Assembly (NCBI GenBank): GCA_022360815.1
Contig: JAKSCC010000310.1
Location: 1 to 64,000, forward strand
Direction: 5' to 3'
DNA from: Desulfobacterales bacterium
GTDB taxonomy: Bacteria; Desulfobacterota; Desulfobacteria; Desulfobacterales; Desulfolunaceae
Length of the DNA stretch: 64,000 bases
Shown here: one piece after another, positions 25,687 through 35,222 of the stretch
Layout: each line of letters opens with the position of its first letter
Numbering within the stretch: position 1 is the first letter of the stretch
Translations under genes and position numbers: made by a program
Notes under the pieces: model-generated
Databases searched by the model: none
Told to the model about the DNA's origin: nothing
The model's input: only the letters and a program-made list of their open reading frames with translations

Positions 25687-26373
25687 GGCCATGCGCTTCT
25701 CAAGAGCCATTTCGGCATCGGACTTCCTTAAATAGATGGGAACCAATCCAGCTGGATCCACGGCCTCACCAGAGGCAAAGCATCTTAAACCAAGTTCCGC
25801 CACCACAGAAGGCCGCAGAACCTCATGATCTGAAGAGAACGCGGCTAGGTCGCCTAAGGTTTCCACAATGGTTTCCCTATAGACCGAAGCGCCAGAGCCT
25901 ATGCAAAGAACGGGCTCTGCGATTTTTTGAAGAAGCCCCTCTGGAGAGATGGCCTGTGGGGTTTCAACTTCGGCGACCCCATTTCCATCAGAGGCATAAA
26001 GCCCACTGTACACTTCGCCTTTACGCGCATCCAGCATGGGAAGCACATGAACGTGACAATTTCGAGCACCAAAGGCAAGCGCCTCAAGGGTGGGAATCCC
26101 GGCGATGCGTGCGCCGCAGGTTTCAGCCAAAGCCTTCACCACACTCATACCGATGCGAAGGCCTGTAAAACTACCCGGCCCACACGTAACGGCAAAGCCT
26201 TCCATATCCGAAAGGGTGAGACCACATCGCGCAAGCGTTTCATCAATCATAGAGAGCAGGTGACGCGAGTGGGTCTGGCGACTGGCAAAAAGACTTTCGG
26301 AGAGAAGCCCTTGCCCGTCTACCACAGCCACGCCACACGCTTGGGTGGAGGTGTCCACGGCAAGAAGTCGCAT
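25669..26373 (-). CDS. tsaB: tRNA threonylcarbamoyladenosine biosynthesis protein TsaB
   Basis: Partner of TsaD/TsaE in making the t6A modification next to tRNA anticodons. It has the ASKHA-fold N-terminus LLAVDTSTQACGVAV, the HSRHLLSMIDETL helix, and the core FAVTCGPGSFTGLRIGMSVVKALA. It is a 234-residue standard-length member. Its ATG overlaps the lon stop by one base (TAATG), so it is coupled to lon. Confidence 0.93.
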   Translation of the reverse strand: MRLLAVDTSTQACGVAVVDGQGLLSESLFASRQTHSRHLLSMIDETLARCGLTLSDMEGFAVTCGPGSFTGLRIGMSVVKALAETCGARIAGIPTLEALAFGARNCHVHVLPMLDARKGEVYSGLYASDGNGVAEVETPQAISPEGLLQKIAEPVLCIGSGASVYRETIVETLGDLAAFSSDHEVLRPSVVAELGLRCFASGEAVDPAGLVPIYLRKSDAEMALEKRMALEGHE

Positions 26374-28826
26374 TATGCCTTGCCCTCCCCTTTCTCCTCG
26401 GATTCGGATTTCAGGGCAGCCAGACGCTCTTCCGTTCCCGCCACAATTTCATCATACCCTTTGATCGCAATCGCAAGCACTTCATCCAGGTGTGTCATGG
26501 CGTGAAAATTCATTCTCTTTTTTACGCTGGTGGGAATCTCTGAAAGATCTTTGGTGTTTTTTACAGGAAACAAAACAGTCTTGATCCCCCCCCGAAGGGC
26601 TCCCAATGCTTTCTCCTTCAGCCCCCCAATAGGAAGTACTCGGCCACGCAAGGTCACCTCTCCGGTCATGGCCACATCACAGTCCACTGGAGCATCTACA
26701 ATGGCAGAGAAAAGTGAGGTTGCAATGGCAATACCTGCCGAAGGCCCATCTTTAGGCGTGGCACCATCGGGCACATGAATATGGATATCCAAATCATCAA
26801 AACCCTCTTTAAAGCCAAGCTTTGCAAGAGCATGACGCGTACAGCTCATGGCGGCCTTTACCGACTCCTGCATCACCTCGCCCAATTGACCGGTGATGAT
26901 CACTTCTCCTTTACCGGGGATAATTGAGGTCTCCACATAGAGCACCTCTCCTCCCACCTGGGTCCACGCCAAACCGGTAGAAAGACCCACCTGGCTCTCC
27001 TCTTTATCAAGCTCAGGTAAAAACTTGGGCGGACCAAGGTATTTTTCCAAGTTGGAACGACTCACCCGTTGACTGCCCTTTGCCCCTTCGGCAATTTTCC
27101 TGGCTATCTTTCGGCAAACTGAACCAAGCTCTCGTTCAAGGCTTCTGACCCCTGCCTCCAGGGTGTAGTGCTGGATCAAATCATCCAAGGCTCCGGCACT
27201 GAGCTGAATGTGGCGTTTTTTGATACCATTTTCCGAAATCTGTCGCGGGAGCAGATAGTTCAACGCAATGGATCGTTTCTCTTCATGGGTGTACCCCGAA
27301 AGATAGATCACCTCCATGCGGTCGAGAAGAGCTGATGGAATGGTATCCACCTGATTGGCCGTCAGAATAAACATCACCTTGGAAAGATCAAACGCCAAAT
27401 TAAGGTAATGGTCGCTGAACTCGTTGTTCTGTTCAGGGTCCAACGCCTCCAGAAGCGCCGAGGATGGGTCTCCCTTGTAATCAGAGCCCAGCTTATCCAC
27501 TTCATCCATCATAAAGACAGGGTTGTTGGAACCACATTGCTTCAACCCTTGAATAATTCGGCCGGGAAGCGCACCAATATAAGTGCGACGGTGTCCCCTA
27601 ATTTCCGCTTCGTCTCGAACTCCGCCCAAGGAAATTCGCACGAACTCACGTTTCATGGCTGCTGCAATGGCCTTGCCCAGAGAGGTTTTCCCGACACCTG
27701 GAGGGCCCACAAAACAGAGAATGGACCCCTTTACATCCGGATTGAGCTTCCGAACGCTCAAAAATTCCAGAATTCGCTCCTTCACCTTTTCAAGGCCGTA
27801 ATGCTCTTCGTTTAAAAGCTTGGCTGCCTTTTTGATATTGAGGTGATCTTTGGTGCCTTTGCTCCAGGGAAGCTCCACCATCCAGTCGAGATAGGTGCGC
27901 ACCACCGAAGCCTCCGAGGCATCCGGGTGCATCTGCTCCAGGCGTTTAAGCTGTTTCAAAGCCTCTTTTTCAGCCGTTTCTGGCATCTTGGCCCGAGTAA
28001 TACTCTCTTTGTATTCTGTGATTTCAGCGATCTTGTCATCCATCTCACCCAACTCGCGGTTGATGGCCCTTACCTGCTCACGCAGATAATAGTCTCGCTG
28101 GGTTTTGGAAATCTCATCACGCACATCGGTCTGAATTTTGGCTTGCACCGCAGAAAGCTCCACTTCACGGCTCAAAAAACCATTGACCTTGTGAAGCCTA
28201 TCCATGGGATCAAGACACTCCAGAACCTGCTGCGCCTCTTCCACACGAAGGTTGAGATTGGAAGCCACCAAGTCGGCCAATTTTCCCGGGGTGTCAATGC
28301 TATCCAAAATGGCTGTAATCTCATTGCTCAACTCACCGCGCAGCGACAGAATTTTTTCACTCTGCTCTCGAACATTGCGCATCAAAGCTTCGGTCTTGAC
28401 ATCCACCTCACCAGTGAGATCTTCATCCTCAATGGTCTCAAGCTCCACCTTAAAAAAAGGTGTCTCTTCAAGAAAATCGACCACTTTGCCTTTTGCAATA
28501 CCCTGAACAAGGGCTTTAATTTTCCCATCGGGAAGTTTGACAATGCGCAACACCTTGCCGACGGTACCCACCTTAAAGATTTCATCGGCACCGGGCTCTT
28601 CCACGGCCGGATCTTTTTGTGCAGCCAAAAAGATGCAACGATCTTCCTCAAGTGCCGCTTCCACTGCTTTTATTGATTTTTCCCTTCCAATAAAAAGGGG
28701 CAACAGCATGTCCGTGAAAATCACCACATCCCGCACCGGCATAAGGGGCAAGATTTCAGAAATCTCACTTTCAGAGGTGTCATCTTCAATCATATTGATC
28801 AGGTCGTCTTTGTCGGTAACAGCCAT
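26373..28826 (-). CDS. lon: ATP-dependent Lon protease (LonA type)
   Basis: Cytoplasmic ATP-dependent serine protease for damaged and regulatory proteins. The 817-residue order is standard: N-terminal substrate domain (LPLMPVRDVVIFTDMLLPLFIGR), coiled coil, AAA+ module with Walker A GPPGVGKTSLGKAIA and Walker B VFMMDEVDKLG, sensor region, and C-terminal protease domain with the catalytic Ser in DGPSAGIAIAT and Lys in GGLKEKALGA. It is followed by tsaB. The 399-nt upstream gap carries a palindrome and a long inverted repeat. It is distinct from the membrane LonB at 51367-53661. Confidence 0.96.
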   Translation of the reverse strand: MAVTDKDDLINMIEDDTSESEISEILPLMPVRDVVIFTDMLLPLFIGREKSIKAVEAALEEDRCIFLAAQKDPAVEEPGADEIFKVGTVGKVLRIVKLPDGKIKALVQGIAKGKVVDFLEETPFFKVELETIEDEDLTGEVDVKTEALMRNVREQSEKILSLRGELSNEITAILDSIDTPGKLADLVASNLNLRVEEAQQVLECLDPMDRLHKVNGFLSREVELSAVQAKIQTDVRDEISKTQRDYYLREQVRAINRELGEMDDKIAEITEYKESITRAKMPETAEKEALKQLKRLEQMHPDASEASVVRTYLDWMVELPWSKGTKDHLNIKKAAKLLNEEHYGLEKVKERILEFLSVRKLNPDVKGSILCFVGPPGVGKTSLGKAIAAAMKREFVRISLGGVRDEAEIRGHRRTYIGALPGRIIQGLKQCGSNNPVFMMDEVDKLGSDYKGDPSSALLEALDPEQNNEFSDHYLNLAFDLSKVMFILTANQVDTIPSALLDRMEVIYLSGYTHEEKRSIALNYLLPRQISENGIKKRHIQLSAGALDDLIQHYTLEAGVRSLERELGSVCRKIARKIAEGAKGSQRVSRSNLEKYLGPPKFLPELDKEESQVGLSTGLAWTQVGGEVLYVETSIIPGKGEVIITGQLGEVMQESVKAAMSCTRHALAKLGFKEGFDDLDIHIHVPDGATPKDGPSAGIAIATSLFSAIVDAPVDCDVAMTGEVTLRGRVLPIGGLKEKALGALRGGIKTVLFPVKNTKDLSEIPTSVKKRMNFHAMTHLDEVLAIAIKGYDEIVAGTEERLAALKSESEEKGEGKA

Positions 28827-28933
28827 TCCAACTCCTGCGTGGACGTCCTTTTGATGCGATCAAAAGAAACGCCTAAGATATAAAACGGAATCCCTTGTTT
28901 CGATCCAGCAAAAAAGAGATTCCGCTACAAACG

Positions 28934-28952
28934 GTCAACACAACATGTTGAC
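28934..28952. promoter_or_regulatory. Perfect palindrome upstream of lon, GTCAACA-N5-TGTTGAC
   Basis: Seven-base perfect arms around CAACA, about 110 nt upstream of the lon start. The form suggests an operator for a dimeric regulator. It does not match the CIRCE element. Confidence 0.4.
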
Positions 28953-28990
28953 GGTGAGATTTTAAATTTAACAACAAGCCATCAACAAAA

Positions 28991-29058
28991 ACCCCGAAAA
29001 GGCGCTGAAAAGCTGTTTCATATCGCCAGAAACCTTATTTTGAAGGCTTTTTCGGGGT
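28991..29058. other. Long inverted repeat in the lon-pilD intergenic region
   Basis: ACCCCGAAAA and TTTTCGGGGT form a perfect 10-bp stem separated by 48 nt, with an inner GGCG/CGCC pair. This may be a structured transcript or a terminator-like element. No coding frame is seen in 28827-29225. Confidence 0.4.
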
Positions 29059-29225
29059 GAGTGTTTGAGCTACGAACCATTATAAGACACATTTTTCCAT
29101 TTACAACATCATTCTTGATTTTTTTGCTCTCACCTTCTACCTTACATGGTTGACAGTCGGGCTTTTCATGCCCCTGCCCCCGTTTCAGCGGGGCATACAA
29201 CCCCTCTTTCAACAGGACAAAATTG

Positions 29226-29999
29226 ATGACCCCTTATGCAACCCACCTGGCGGTGCTCTTCTACGGACTCTGCGTAGGAAGCTTTCTGAATGTCTGCATC
29301 TATCGAATTCCAGAAGGAAAGTCTGTTGTACGCCCCGGCTCCGCCTGCCCGGCATGCAAGACCGCCATTCGTTGGTATGACAATATCCCTGTGCTCAGTT
29401 ATCTCATTCTCAGGGCTCAATGCCGTTCATGTGGCGAAAAAGTTTCGGTACGTTACCCTTCCATTGAACTTCTCACCGGCCTATTCGCGATTCTTTCAGC
29501 CTACTTTTTTGGTTTTACGGCAAATGCCTTGGTACACTTTTTCTTCTACAGCGTTCTCATCACCATCACCTTTATTGATATAGACCACGGCATTATCCCT
29601 GATGTTATCTCACTGCCCGGCATTCCCCTTTTTTTTGCTCTCTCTTTTTTTGTGTCGGAGATCTCTTGGAGCGACGCTGTTCTGGGTATCCTTGCGGGAG
29701 GCGGGTCTCTCTGGCTCGTTGCTTTTCTCTATCTAAAACTAACCGGTCACGATGGCATGGGGATGGGTGATGTAAAGCTTTTGGCAATGATGGGGGCTTT
29801 TATTGGGTGGCAGGGCGTCCTTTTCACCATTTTTTTCTCATCTCTCACCGGTACCCTCATCGGTTTTACCCTGATGGTCGTGCAACGCGGTAATATGAAA
29901 ATGTCGATTCCCTACGGTCCTTTCTTGGCAGCCGGCGGTGCAGCCTACACTCTTTTTGGCCCTGACCTTATCCATTGGTACTTTACCCTGTTTAGATAG
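29226..29999 (+). CDS. pilD: Type IV prepilin peptidase / N-methyltransferase
   Basis: Inner-membrane aspartic peptidase that cuts and methylates prepilins and pseudopilins. About eight hydrophobic segments are present. It contains the zinc Cys pairs (CPAC, CRSC) of the methylase loop, and the two catalytic Asp regions, FIDIDHGIIPD and GMGMGDVKLLAMMGAF (GxGD). The length of 257 residues is typical. ATG 29226, 8 nt after AGGA, is preferred over the adjacent TTG 29223. It stands alone, yet the window also carries a GspE/PilB-type motor at 2966-5344 that would need processed pilins encoded elsewhere. Confidence 0.93.
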   Translation: MTPYATHLAVLFYGLCVGSFLNVCIYRIPEGKSVVRPGSACPACKTAIRWYDNIPVLSYLILRAQCRSCGEKVSVRYPSIELLTGLFAILSAYFFGFTANALVHFFFYSVLITITFIDIDHGIIPDVISLPGIPLFFALSFFVSEISWSDAVLGILAGGGSLWLVAFLYLKLTGHDGMGMGDVKLLAMMGAFIGWQGVLFTIFFSSLTGTLIGFTLMVVQRGNMKMSIPYGPFLAAGGAAYTLFGPDLIHWYFTLFR

Positions 30000-30442
30000 T
30001 CAGGTGTGTCCCGCCTAAACGAGACGTTGGTATCGTTTATTCTAAACCAAGTCGGCCTCTCTTACTCTATTGAGGGACTCTTTAAAAAGTAACCAACTTT
30101 GATTTGCCCGGCCCTTGCGTTTCGCATCACCAAAAAAAGATTTTTTTCGCATGTTTATTGCGACCCCATTCTCTTTGTTCAACACGGATATCATATTTTC
30201 GTAGACGTGTCCCTTTTCCCTTTATGGATTACACCGTCTTTCGTAAAGAAGGACTACCTCAACACACCGTAATAATTGCTCATAAAGAATCCAGAAAACC
30301 GTTAACTTTATAGCATTATAGGAGATCCGACCCCAATGGAAAAGACACTCCAAAAGGGGGGATACGCATCTTGTCAAACCTTAAAGCGCCCATTTATCAA
30401 GTCTTTTGGCCGCTTTTTTTTAACAAGACACTCAATTATTGC
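30000..30442. other. Long gap between pilD and hup, no convincing gene
   Basis: About 440 nt without a strong coding frame. One 36-codon frame starts at ATG 30336 behind AGGAG and runs over the hup promoter, but the product has no recognisable feature. No tRNA or riboswitch was recognised. Confidence 0.35.
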
Positions 30443-30471
30443 TTGACACTTAAAACCCAAATAAGTAGGTT
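30443..30471 (+). promoter_or_regulatory. Sigma-70-type promoter of hup
   Basis: TTGACA at 30443-30448 and TAGGTT at 30466-30471 are separated by 17 nt. The HU start codon is about 150 nt downstream, giving a long leader. Confidence 0.7.
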
Positions 30472-30624
30472 AATTTGCAAAGAAGGCCGTGAATATTGGC
30501 CTTGCGCTTTCCATCACGGATACGCCTTTTTCTGTATCCTGATCTACCTCAATAGGCATTCAATTTCCAAAGCGCCCTTGGCAAATCGTTTTTCAAACCC
30601 ACCACAAATTAAGGAGATTATAGG

Positions 30625-30894
30625 ATGAACAAAGGTGATCTCGTCAATGAAGTTGCAAAAGTTGTCAGCTCCAAAAAAGAAGCTCAGGCGGCTGTAGATT
30701 GTGTTCTCTCTACCATCACCGATGCCCTCACCGGCAACGATACCGTCACCCTCGTTGGTTTTGGTACCTTCAAAGCTGTTGAAAGAAAGGCTCGTAAAGG
30801 CAGAAACCCCCAGACGGGTCAGGAAATTAGCATTGATGCCCGTAAAGTTCCCAAGTTTGTACCTGGCAAGGCTCTGAAAGATGCTTTGAAGTAG
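30625..30894 (+). CDS. hup: HU-family DNA-binding protein
   Basis: Small histone-like protein that bends and compacts DNA. The 89 residues match the HU/IHF family: MNKGDLVNEVAKVV, the hydrophobic core, GFGTFKAVERKARKGRNPQTGQEI (read in parts, with the RNPQTG arm tip), and KFVPGKALKDALK. AAGGAG lies 8 nt before the ATG. Codon use is biased, as expected for an abundant protein. Two terminator-like hairpins follow. Confidence 0.95.
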   Translation: MNKGDLVNEVAKVVSSKKEAQAAVDCVLSTITDALTGNDTVTLVGFGTFKAVERKARKGRNPQTGQEISIDARKVPKFVPGKALKDALK

Positions 30895-31040
30895 GCGGAC
30901 GATTAATACGTGTCCGTCTGTCTACACCGTCCAGGCGGGCACACCCTTTCTATTCTTCATTATCATATCCTCACGAGTTTTCTTTTTCCTGTTTCGTTGC
31001 ACACATTTCAATTAAATCTCGAAAAAATACCCACAGATCG

Positions 31041-31064
31041 TCGCGAAAAATTATCGCGATTTTT
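31041..31064 (+). terminator. Candidate weak terminator after hup
   Basis: TCGCGA repeats around a 7-nt AT loop and is followed by five Ts. It lies about 150 nt downstream of hup. Confidence 0.4.
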
Positions 31065-31142
31065 ACTGTTTTTTAAGGATGGTTTTAAAAAGGATAAGTG
31101 GCAACACTTTGCATTTTAAAGCGTCTTATGATAGTGAATAAG

Positions 31143-31181
31143 CCTGTCAACTTGGGCTTTTGCCCAAGGGACAGGTTTTTT
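31143..31181 (+). terminator. Strong rho-independent terminator
   Basis: CCTGTC and TTGGGC pair with GCCCAA and GACAGG around TTTT, with a run of six Ts following. It lies just before the PilZ-like gene, so that gene needs a start or promoter very close by, or is read through. Confidence 0.8.
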
Positions 31182-31229
31182 AAATAAAGTGTGTCGCTCC
31201 TTTCCAAAACAAAAAGAGACAAGCCGTTT

Positions 31230-31988
31230 ATGACTCACGTTGACGACAGCGTATTAAAGCCAGGCACAGGAATTGATCTTGTCATCAACCTTCACAGCCT
31301 TACTCCCCTCTTCAGCTCATCGGTCATCTTTGAAAGCGATACCAAACGTAAAATTTTAATTGTTGCGCGTCCAGAACAGCGTTTAAACATAAAGGATCTC
31401 AAAAGCAACACCCTTCATGTAAGCGCCTTGGCACGCGACAAAGCGGGTAAAATCAATCGCATTGGTTTTCTCTGCACCCTTGCAAAGTGCCTTGAGTCCT
31501 ATCGGCTCGCCAACGGCACCACCACCCAAGCTCTGGTACTCTCCTACACTCCCAAAGCCGAGTTGGTAACGGTTCGAAGTGCTTTTCGCTATATTCCCTC
31601 TTCCACCCATGAGGCTCTGGGAAAAATGGTTATTGCTGGCCATGATTTTTTCTCGGGAAAAGATTTTCGCATCAGCGACATTTCCCTCGCGGGCGTCGGA
31701 CTTATCCTTCCAAAAGAGGTTAACCGTTGCCAAAACCCTCTCACTGCCTTGGACGTTGGGCGCATCGCCCGTTTTGGCATTGTGCTTCGGGACCACACCC
31801 AAGAGTCCGAAACCATTGAGGCCATTGAAACGATTGTTGAGGTGAGACGAATCAATCGACGTTTTAACGAAAAAGCTATTTTTGTGGGCTGTCGGTTCAA
31901 TCGTATCTCCAGTGCCTGCGAAGAGATCCTCTGTCGTTTTATCCACAATGCCCAGCTCCACGAAATTCGAAGCATGACACACGCCTAA
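31230..31988 (+). CDS. PilZ-like protein (YcgR-type arrangement)
   Basis: A cytoplasmic protein of about 252 residues. The N-terminal half is beta-rich (GTGIDLVINLHSLTPLFSSSVIFES; KRKILIVARPEQ), as in the YcgR-N domain that precedes PilZ in motor brakes. The C-terminal half has RSAFRYIP, then DFRISDISLAGVGLILP (D/NxSxxG) and VEVRRINRR, the pattern of a PilZ domain, although the RxxxR element is not perfect. This would bind c-di-GMP and act on a motor or secretion system. I choose ATG 31230 (MTHVDDS); GTG 31191 directly follows a terminator and is less likely. Confidence 0.55.
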   Translation: MTHVDDSVLKPGTGIDLVINLHSLTPLFSSSVIFESDTKRKILIVARPEQRLNIKDLKSNTLHVSALARDKAGKINRIGFLCTLAKCLESYRLANGTTTQALVLSYTPKAELVTVRSAFRYIPSSTHEALGKMVIAGHDFFSGKDFRISDISLAGVGLILPKEVNRCQNPLTALDVGRIARFGIVLRDHTQESETIEAIETIVEVRRINRRFNEKAIFVGCRFNRISSACEEILCRFIHNAQLHEIRSMTHA

Positions 31989-32191
31989 TGTGAACCCTCC
32001 GTTTCAAAAATTCAAAACGGCACAACTCCTCGATAAACCGGTTGATAATCGCTAATACAAAAGAAAAACATAAAAAATCCGTTAAATTCTGTTGAATGTT
32101 GGCGAGATACGCAGAACATGGTACATTAACTAAAGTATTCCACTCTTCCCACCTAATTCCAAACCATAAACAGTAAAAATTGAGGCCTTAT

Positions 32192-35083
32192 GTGAGCAAA
32201 ATCAGCCAACAGGCCGACTCTCAATCACCAAACGTGCCGTTCGTTACCTGGGGCGTTGCACTCCTCTTATGCTTCGCCGCACAATGGGCTCAACAGAGCA
32301 TGGGAAACGGGCAAACCTTCCCTCTTCTCGGGCTGCCTGAAGCCTTGGCCCTTCTTCTTCTTCAATGGTGGGGGCCACGGGCTATCCTCTGCTATCTCTT
32401 TGCGACACTGCCCTTTTCCTTAATTCCCCCGATTCCACAAGATATTCCCCACCTCCAAAAAATTATAGGCAATCTTATGGCCCTCGGGCTGTCGGCATTT
32501 TTCTTTAATCCCAAACGGGGGGACAAGTGCTGGCTGCCTGATCTTAAAAATACCCTGGGCTTTTTCATTCGAGGGATTCTTATTCCCTATTCGGTAAGCC
32601 GAATCGCTATGGTGAGCCTTTCACAATTTACCAGCACCCCGCCTCTATTTGAGAGACTCCAAACGGATTTCACTGTACAGGGAACCTCTTTTTTCCTTTT
32701 AACCCTTCCGGCACTTCTCATCCTCACCCCCTCCATGGAAAAATGGGGTTGGAGCCGTACTTCTGGGGCCGTTACCCCATCTTTGGGGCTCTCTTTTCAG
32801 GGACACTGGTTCAAAGGCGATACCCTTTTGCTTTACGCTGCAGCTCTTTTCACCGCTCCGTTTTTTATTCCTTTCCACAACGGATGGTATATTCTGGCCT
32901 GTCTTCCCCTCTGGGCCGGTATAATCAGTACGCCGGCCTTGGTCTCTATCACGATCTCTTGGAGTCTGACCGCGACCATTTTGGCCTCTGCCCTGCTGCA
33001 TGCCACCTCTCCATCTTGGGGTACCTCGCCAGAATTGATGCGGGCCGCCTGCACCGGATACCTCTTTATCGGTATCTCATCGTTTCTTCTTTCTGCCACC
33101 CTCAACTCTCAGAAACACCAAAAATATCTAAAGAAAAAATTGGACATTGAGCTGAACCACAGCTTAAACACATTGATGCAAGCGATCCTCTCTACGCCCG
33201 AAGCCACAGTTATTTCGCGCCTCAACGATGGAATGGTGTTGGATATCAACCCCATGCTTCGCGAACTGATCGGATTTAACCGGGATGAGGTGGTGGGACG
33301 ACACACCACCAGCATGAACCTTTGGGTATCATCCGAAGACCGAAAAAACTGGGTTGAGGCCATTCGAGAAAATGATGAAATTCAAGGGTACGAAGTTGAT
33401 CTGCGTCAAAAATCGGGAAAAGTTGCTCCTTACGTTCTCACATCACGCCTTTTTCCTCTCAATGGTGAGCCCTGTATCATCACATCTCTAAGGCTCAACA
33501 CAGAAAAAAAAGAGATGGAAAAGGAGTTGATGCAAAGCCGCGCACTTTATAAAGAAGCACAATCTATCGCTCGCCTCGGACACTGGAAACTCGATGTACG
33601 TACAGGAGAACTCTCCTGGTCTGAAGAGACTTTCTATATATTTGGCCTGCCTCAGGAAACCAAACCCTCCTATGCCCTTTTTCTCAGCATGATCCACCCT
33701 GAGGACGTACAAGCTGTCAAAAAAGCGTACAACGCCTCTATTCAAGAGCAAAAACCCTATGAAACCATCCACAGACTCCTCACTCGATCTGGGGAGATTA
33801 AGTATGTCCATGAGCGAGGACGTACAGAGTACGATGTGGATGGCACCCCCATGCTTACCGTAGGAACCGTTCAAGACATCACCCGCCTAAAAGAGGCTGA
33901 ACTGGAAAAAGAGAAAACCCTAACCCAGCTTCGGCAATCTCAAAAGCTTCAATCCATCGGAACCCTCACCAGTGGCATTGCACACGACTTCAATAATATT
34001 CTTTCAGCCATTTTGGGGTACACCGATATCTCCTTGCAGCCTCCTCCTGAAAACCCTCAGCTCAGGGAGAACCTTGTTCAAATCCAACAGGCCGGAGAGC
34101 GGGCTCGGGATCTCGTCAAGCAGCTTCTCACTTTTGGAAAAAGTGACAAACAGATTAAGGGTCCTGTAAAGATAAAAAAACTTTTGGGTGAAGTGATTCC
34201 CCTTATTCGAGCCTCTCTGCCCGCCACCATTGAAATCCAAGAAACGATGGAGAGTGATGCAATTATCATGGCCGATGCGACTCAGTTGCATCAGGTTATC
34301 ATGAACCTCTGCACCAACGCGTCCCACGCCATGAAAGAGAAAGGGGGACTTCTCAACATCATACTGCAGGAGACTGCCGTAGATGATAACTTTACAAGAC
34401 GCTTTGTAGACATGCCACCCGGTGACTATCTCAAGCTCACCATCAGCGATACCGGCCATGGCATGGATCCCACCACCCGAGAGCGTATCTTCGACCCCTT
34501 CTTCACCACAAAAGGACAGGAAGAAGGCACAGGATTAGGGCTCTCGGTCGTACACGGCATTGTGGCTTCCCATGGCGGACAAATCATGGTTTACAGCGAA
34601 CCGGGCATTGGGACTTCATTCTCTCTCTTCTTTCCCTTGGTCAGCGATGATCAAAAAGGAATCAAAAATAAAATCAAGTCGTTCAAAGCCTCTATACCTC
34701 AAGGTAAAAACCAACACCTTCTGGTGGTGGATGATGAAAAACCCTTAGTAGACCTCTTGGATCTGATGCTCACGGCCCTTGGATATCGTGTTACAGGGTT
34801 TACATCCCCCACAAAAGCACTTGAAGTATTCACAGAAAACCCCGAATCTTTTCATGCCATCATCACAGACCTCACCATGCCCGGTCTTACTGGCACCGAT
34901 TTAATCAGAGAGATAAGGCTCTTGGCCCCTGAAGTTCCCATTGTCTTGTGTTCTGGATTCCCAGATGGTATTACCCAAGCCCTCTCCGAGGCTTCTGGCC
35001 CTGTTCGAAGTCTCCTCAAGCCGGTGGACCGGCGAACCCTCGCAATGACCCTTCAAGAAGCTCTGAACCCTTCCCCCTCCTAA
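32192..35083 (+). CDS. Membrane hybrid histidine kinase: MASE1-like, two PAS, HisKA, HATPase, receiver
   Basis: A 963-residue hybrid sensor kinase. Residues 1-300 hold about eight hydrophobic helices, resembling a MASE1 sensor. Two PAS-type regions follow at about 330-450 (SRLNDGMVLDINPMLRELIGFNRDE) and 455-575 (GHWKLDVRTGELSWSEETFYIFG). The kinase core has the phospho-accepting His in GTLTSGIAHDFNN, and the ATP-lid region GTGLGLSVVHGI. The C-terminal receiver has VVDDEK, an Asp in IITDLTMPG, and SLLKPVDRR. Phosphate would be relayed internally, then passed on to an unknown partner. GTG 32192 is preferred, with GAGG 6 nt upstream; TTG 32180 is in frame but overlaps that site. Confidence 0.88.
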   Translation: MSKISQQADSQSPNVPFVTWGVALLLCFAAQWAQQSMGNGQTFPLLGLPEALALLLLQWWGPRAILCYLFATLPFSLIPPIPQDIPHLQKIIGNLMALGLSAFFFNPKRGDKCWLPDLKNTLGFFIRGILIPYSVSRIAMVSLSQFTSTPPLFERLQTDFTVQGTSFFLLTLPALLILTPSMEKWGWSRTSGAVTPSLGLSFQGHWFKGDTLLLYAAALFTAPFFIPFHNGWYILACLPLWAGIISTPALVSITISWSLTATILASALLHATSPSWGTSPELMRAACTGYLFIGISSFLLSATLNSQKHQKYLKKKLDIELNHSLNTLMQAILSTPEATVISRLNDGMVLDINPMLRELIGFNRDEVVGRHTTSMNLWVSSEDRKNWVEAIRENDEIQGYEVDLRQKSGKVAPYVLTSRLFPLNGEPCIITSLRLNTEKKEMEKELMQSRALYKEAQSIARLGHWKLDVRTGELSWSEETFYIFGLPQETKPSYALFLSMIHPEDVQAVKKAYNASIQEQKPYETIHRLLTRSGEIKYVHERGRTEYDVDGTPMLTVGTVQDITRLKEAELEKEKTLTQLRQSQKLQSIGTLTSGIAHDFNNILSAILGYTDISLQPPPENPQLRENLVQIQQAGERARDLVKQLLTFGKSDKQIKGPVKIKKLLGEVIPLIRASLPATIEIQETMESDAIIMADATQLHQVIMNLCTNASHAMKEKGGLLNIILQETAVDDNFTRRFVDMPPGDYLKLTISDTGHGMDPTTRERIFDPFFTTKGQEEGTGLGLSVVHGIVASHGGQIMVYSEPGIGTSFSLFFPLVSDDQKGIKNKIKSFKASIPQGKNQHLLVVDDEKPLVDLLDLMLTALGYRVTGFTSPTKALEVFTENPESFHAIITDLTMPGLTGTDLIREIRLLAPEVPIVLCSGFPDGITQALSEASGPVRSLLKPVDRRTLAMTLQEALNPSPS

Positions 35084-35222
35084 GCCTTACCAACGGCTCA
35101 TATTGCTATTGCCATTCCCGATCACTTTGTTTAATGTTTCGTATCAAGAGAGTCCGCTCTCCCTTAAATAATGAGATGGAATGGTTTTAAAAAGGCAACA
35201 GCAAGGCATCTCCGGAGGATGA

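Noticed and set aside
27843..28676. A 277-codon plus-strand frame antisense to lon
   Set aside because: Antisense to a typical Lon protease, low-complexity Leu/Phe/His-rich product, no ribosome binding site.
31099..31114. TGGCA...TTGCA upstream of the PilZ-like gene as a sigma-54 promoter
   Set aside because: The spacing between GG and GC is 9 nt, not 10, and a strong terminator lies between it and the gene.
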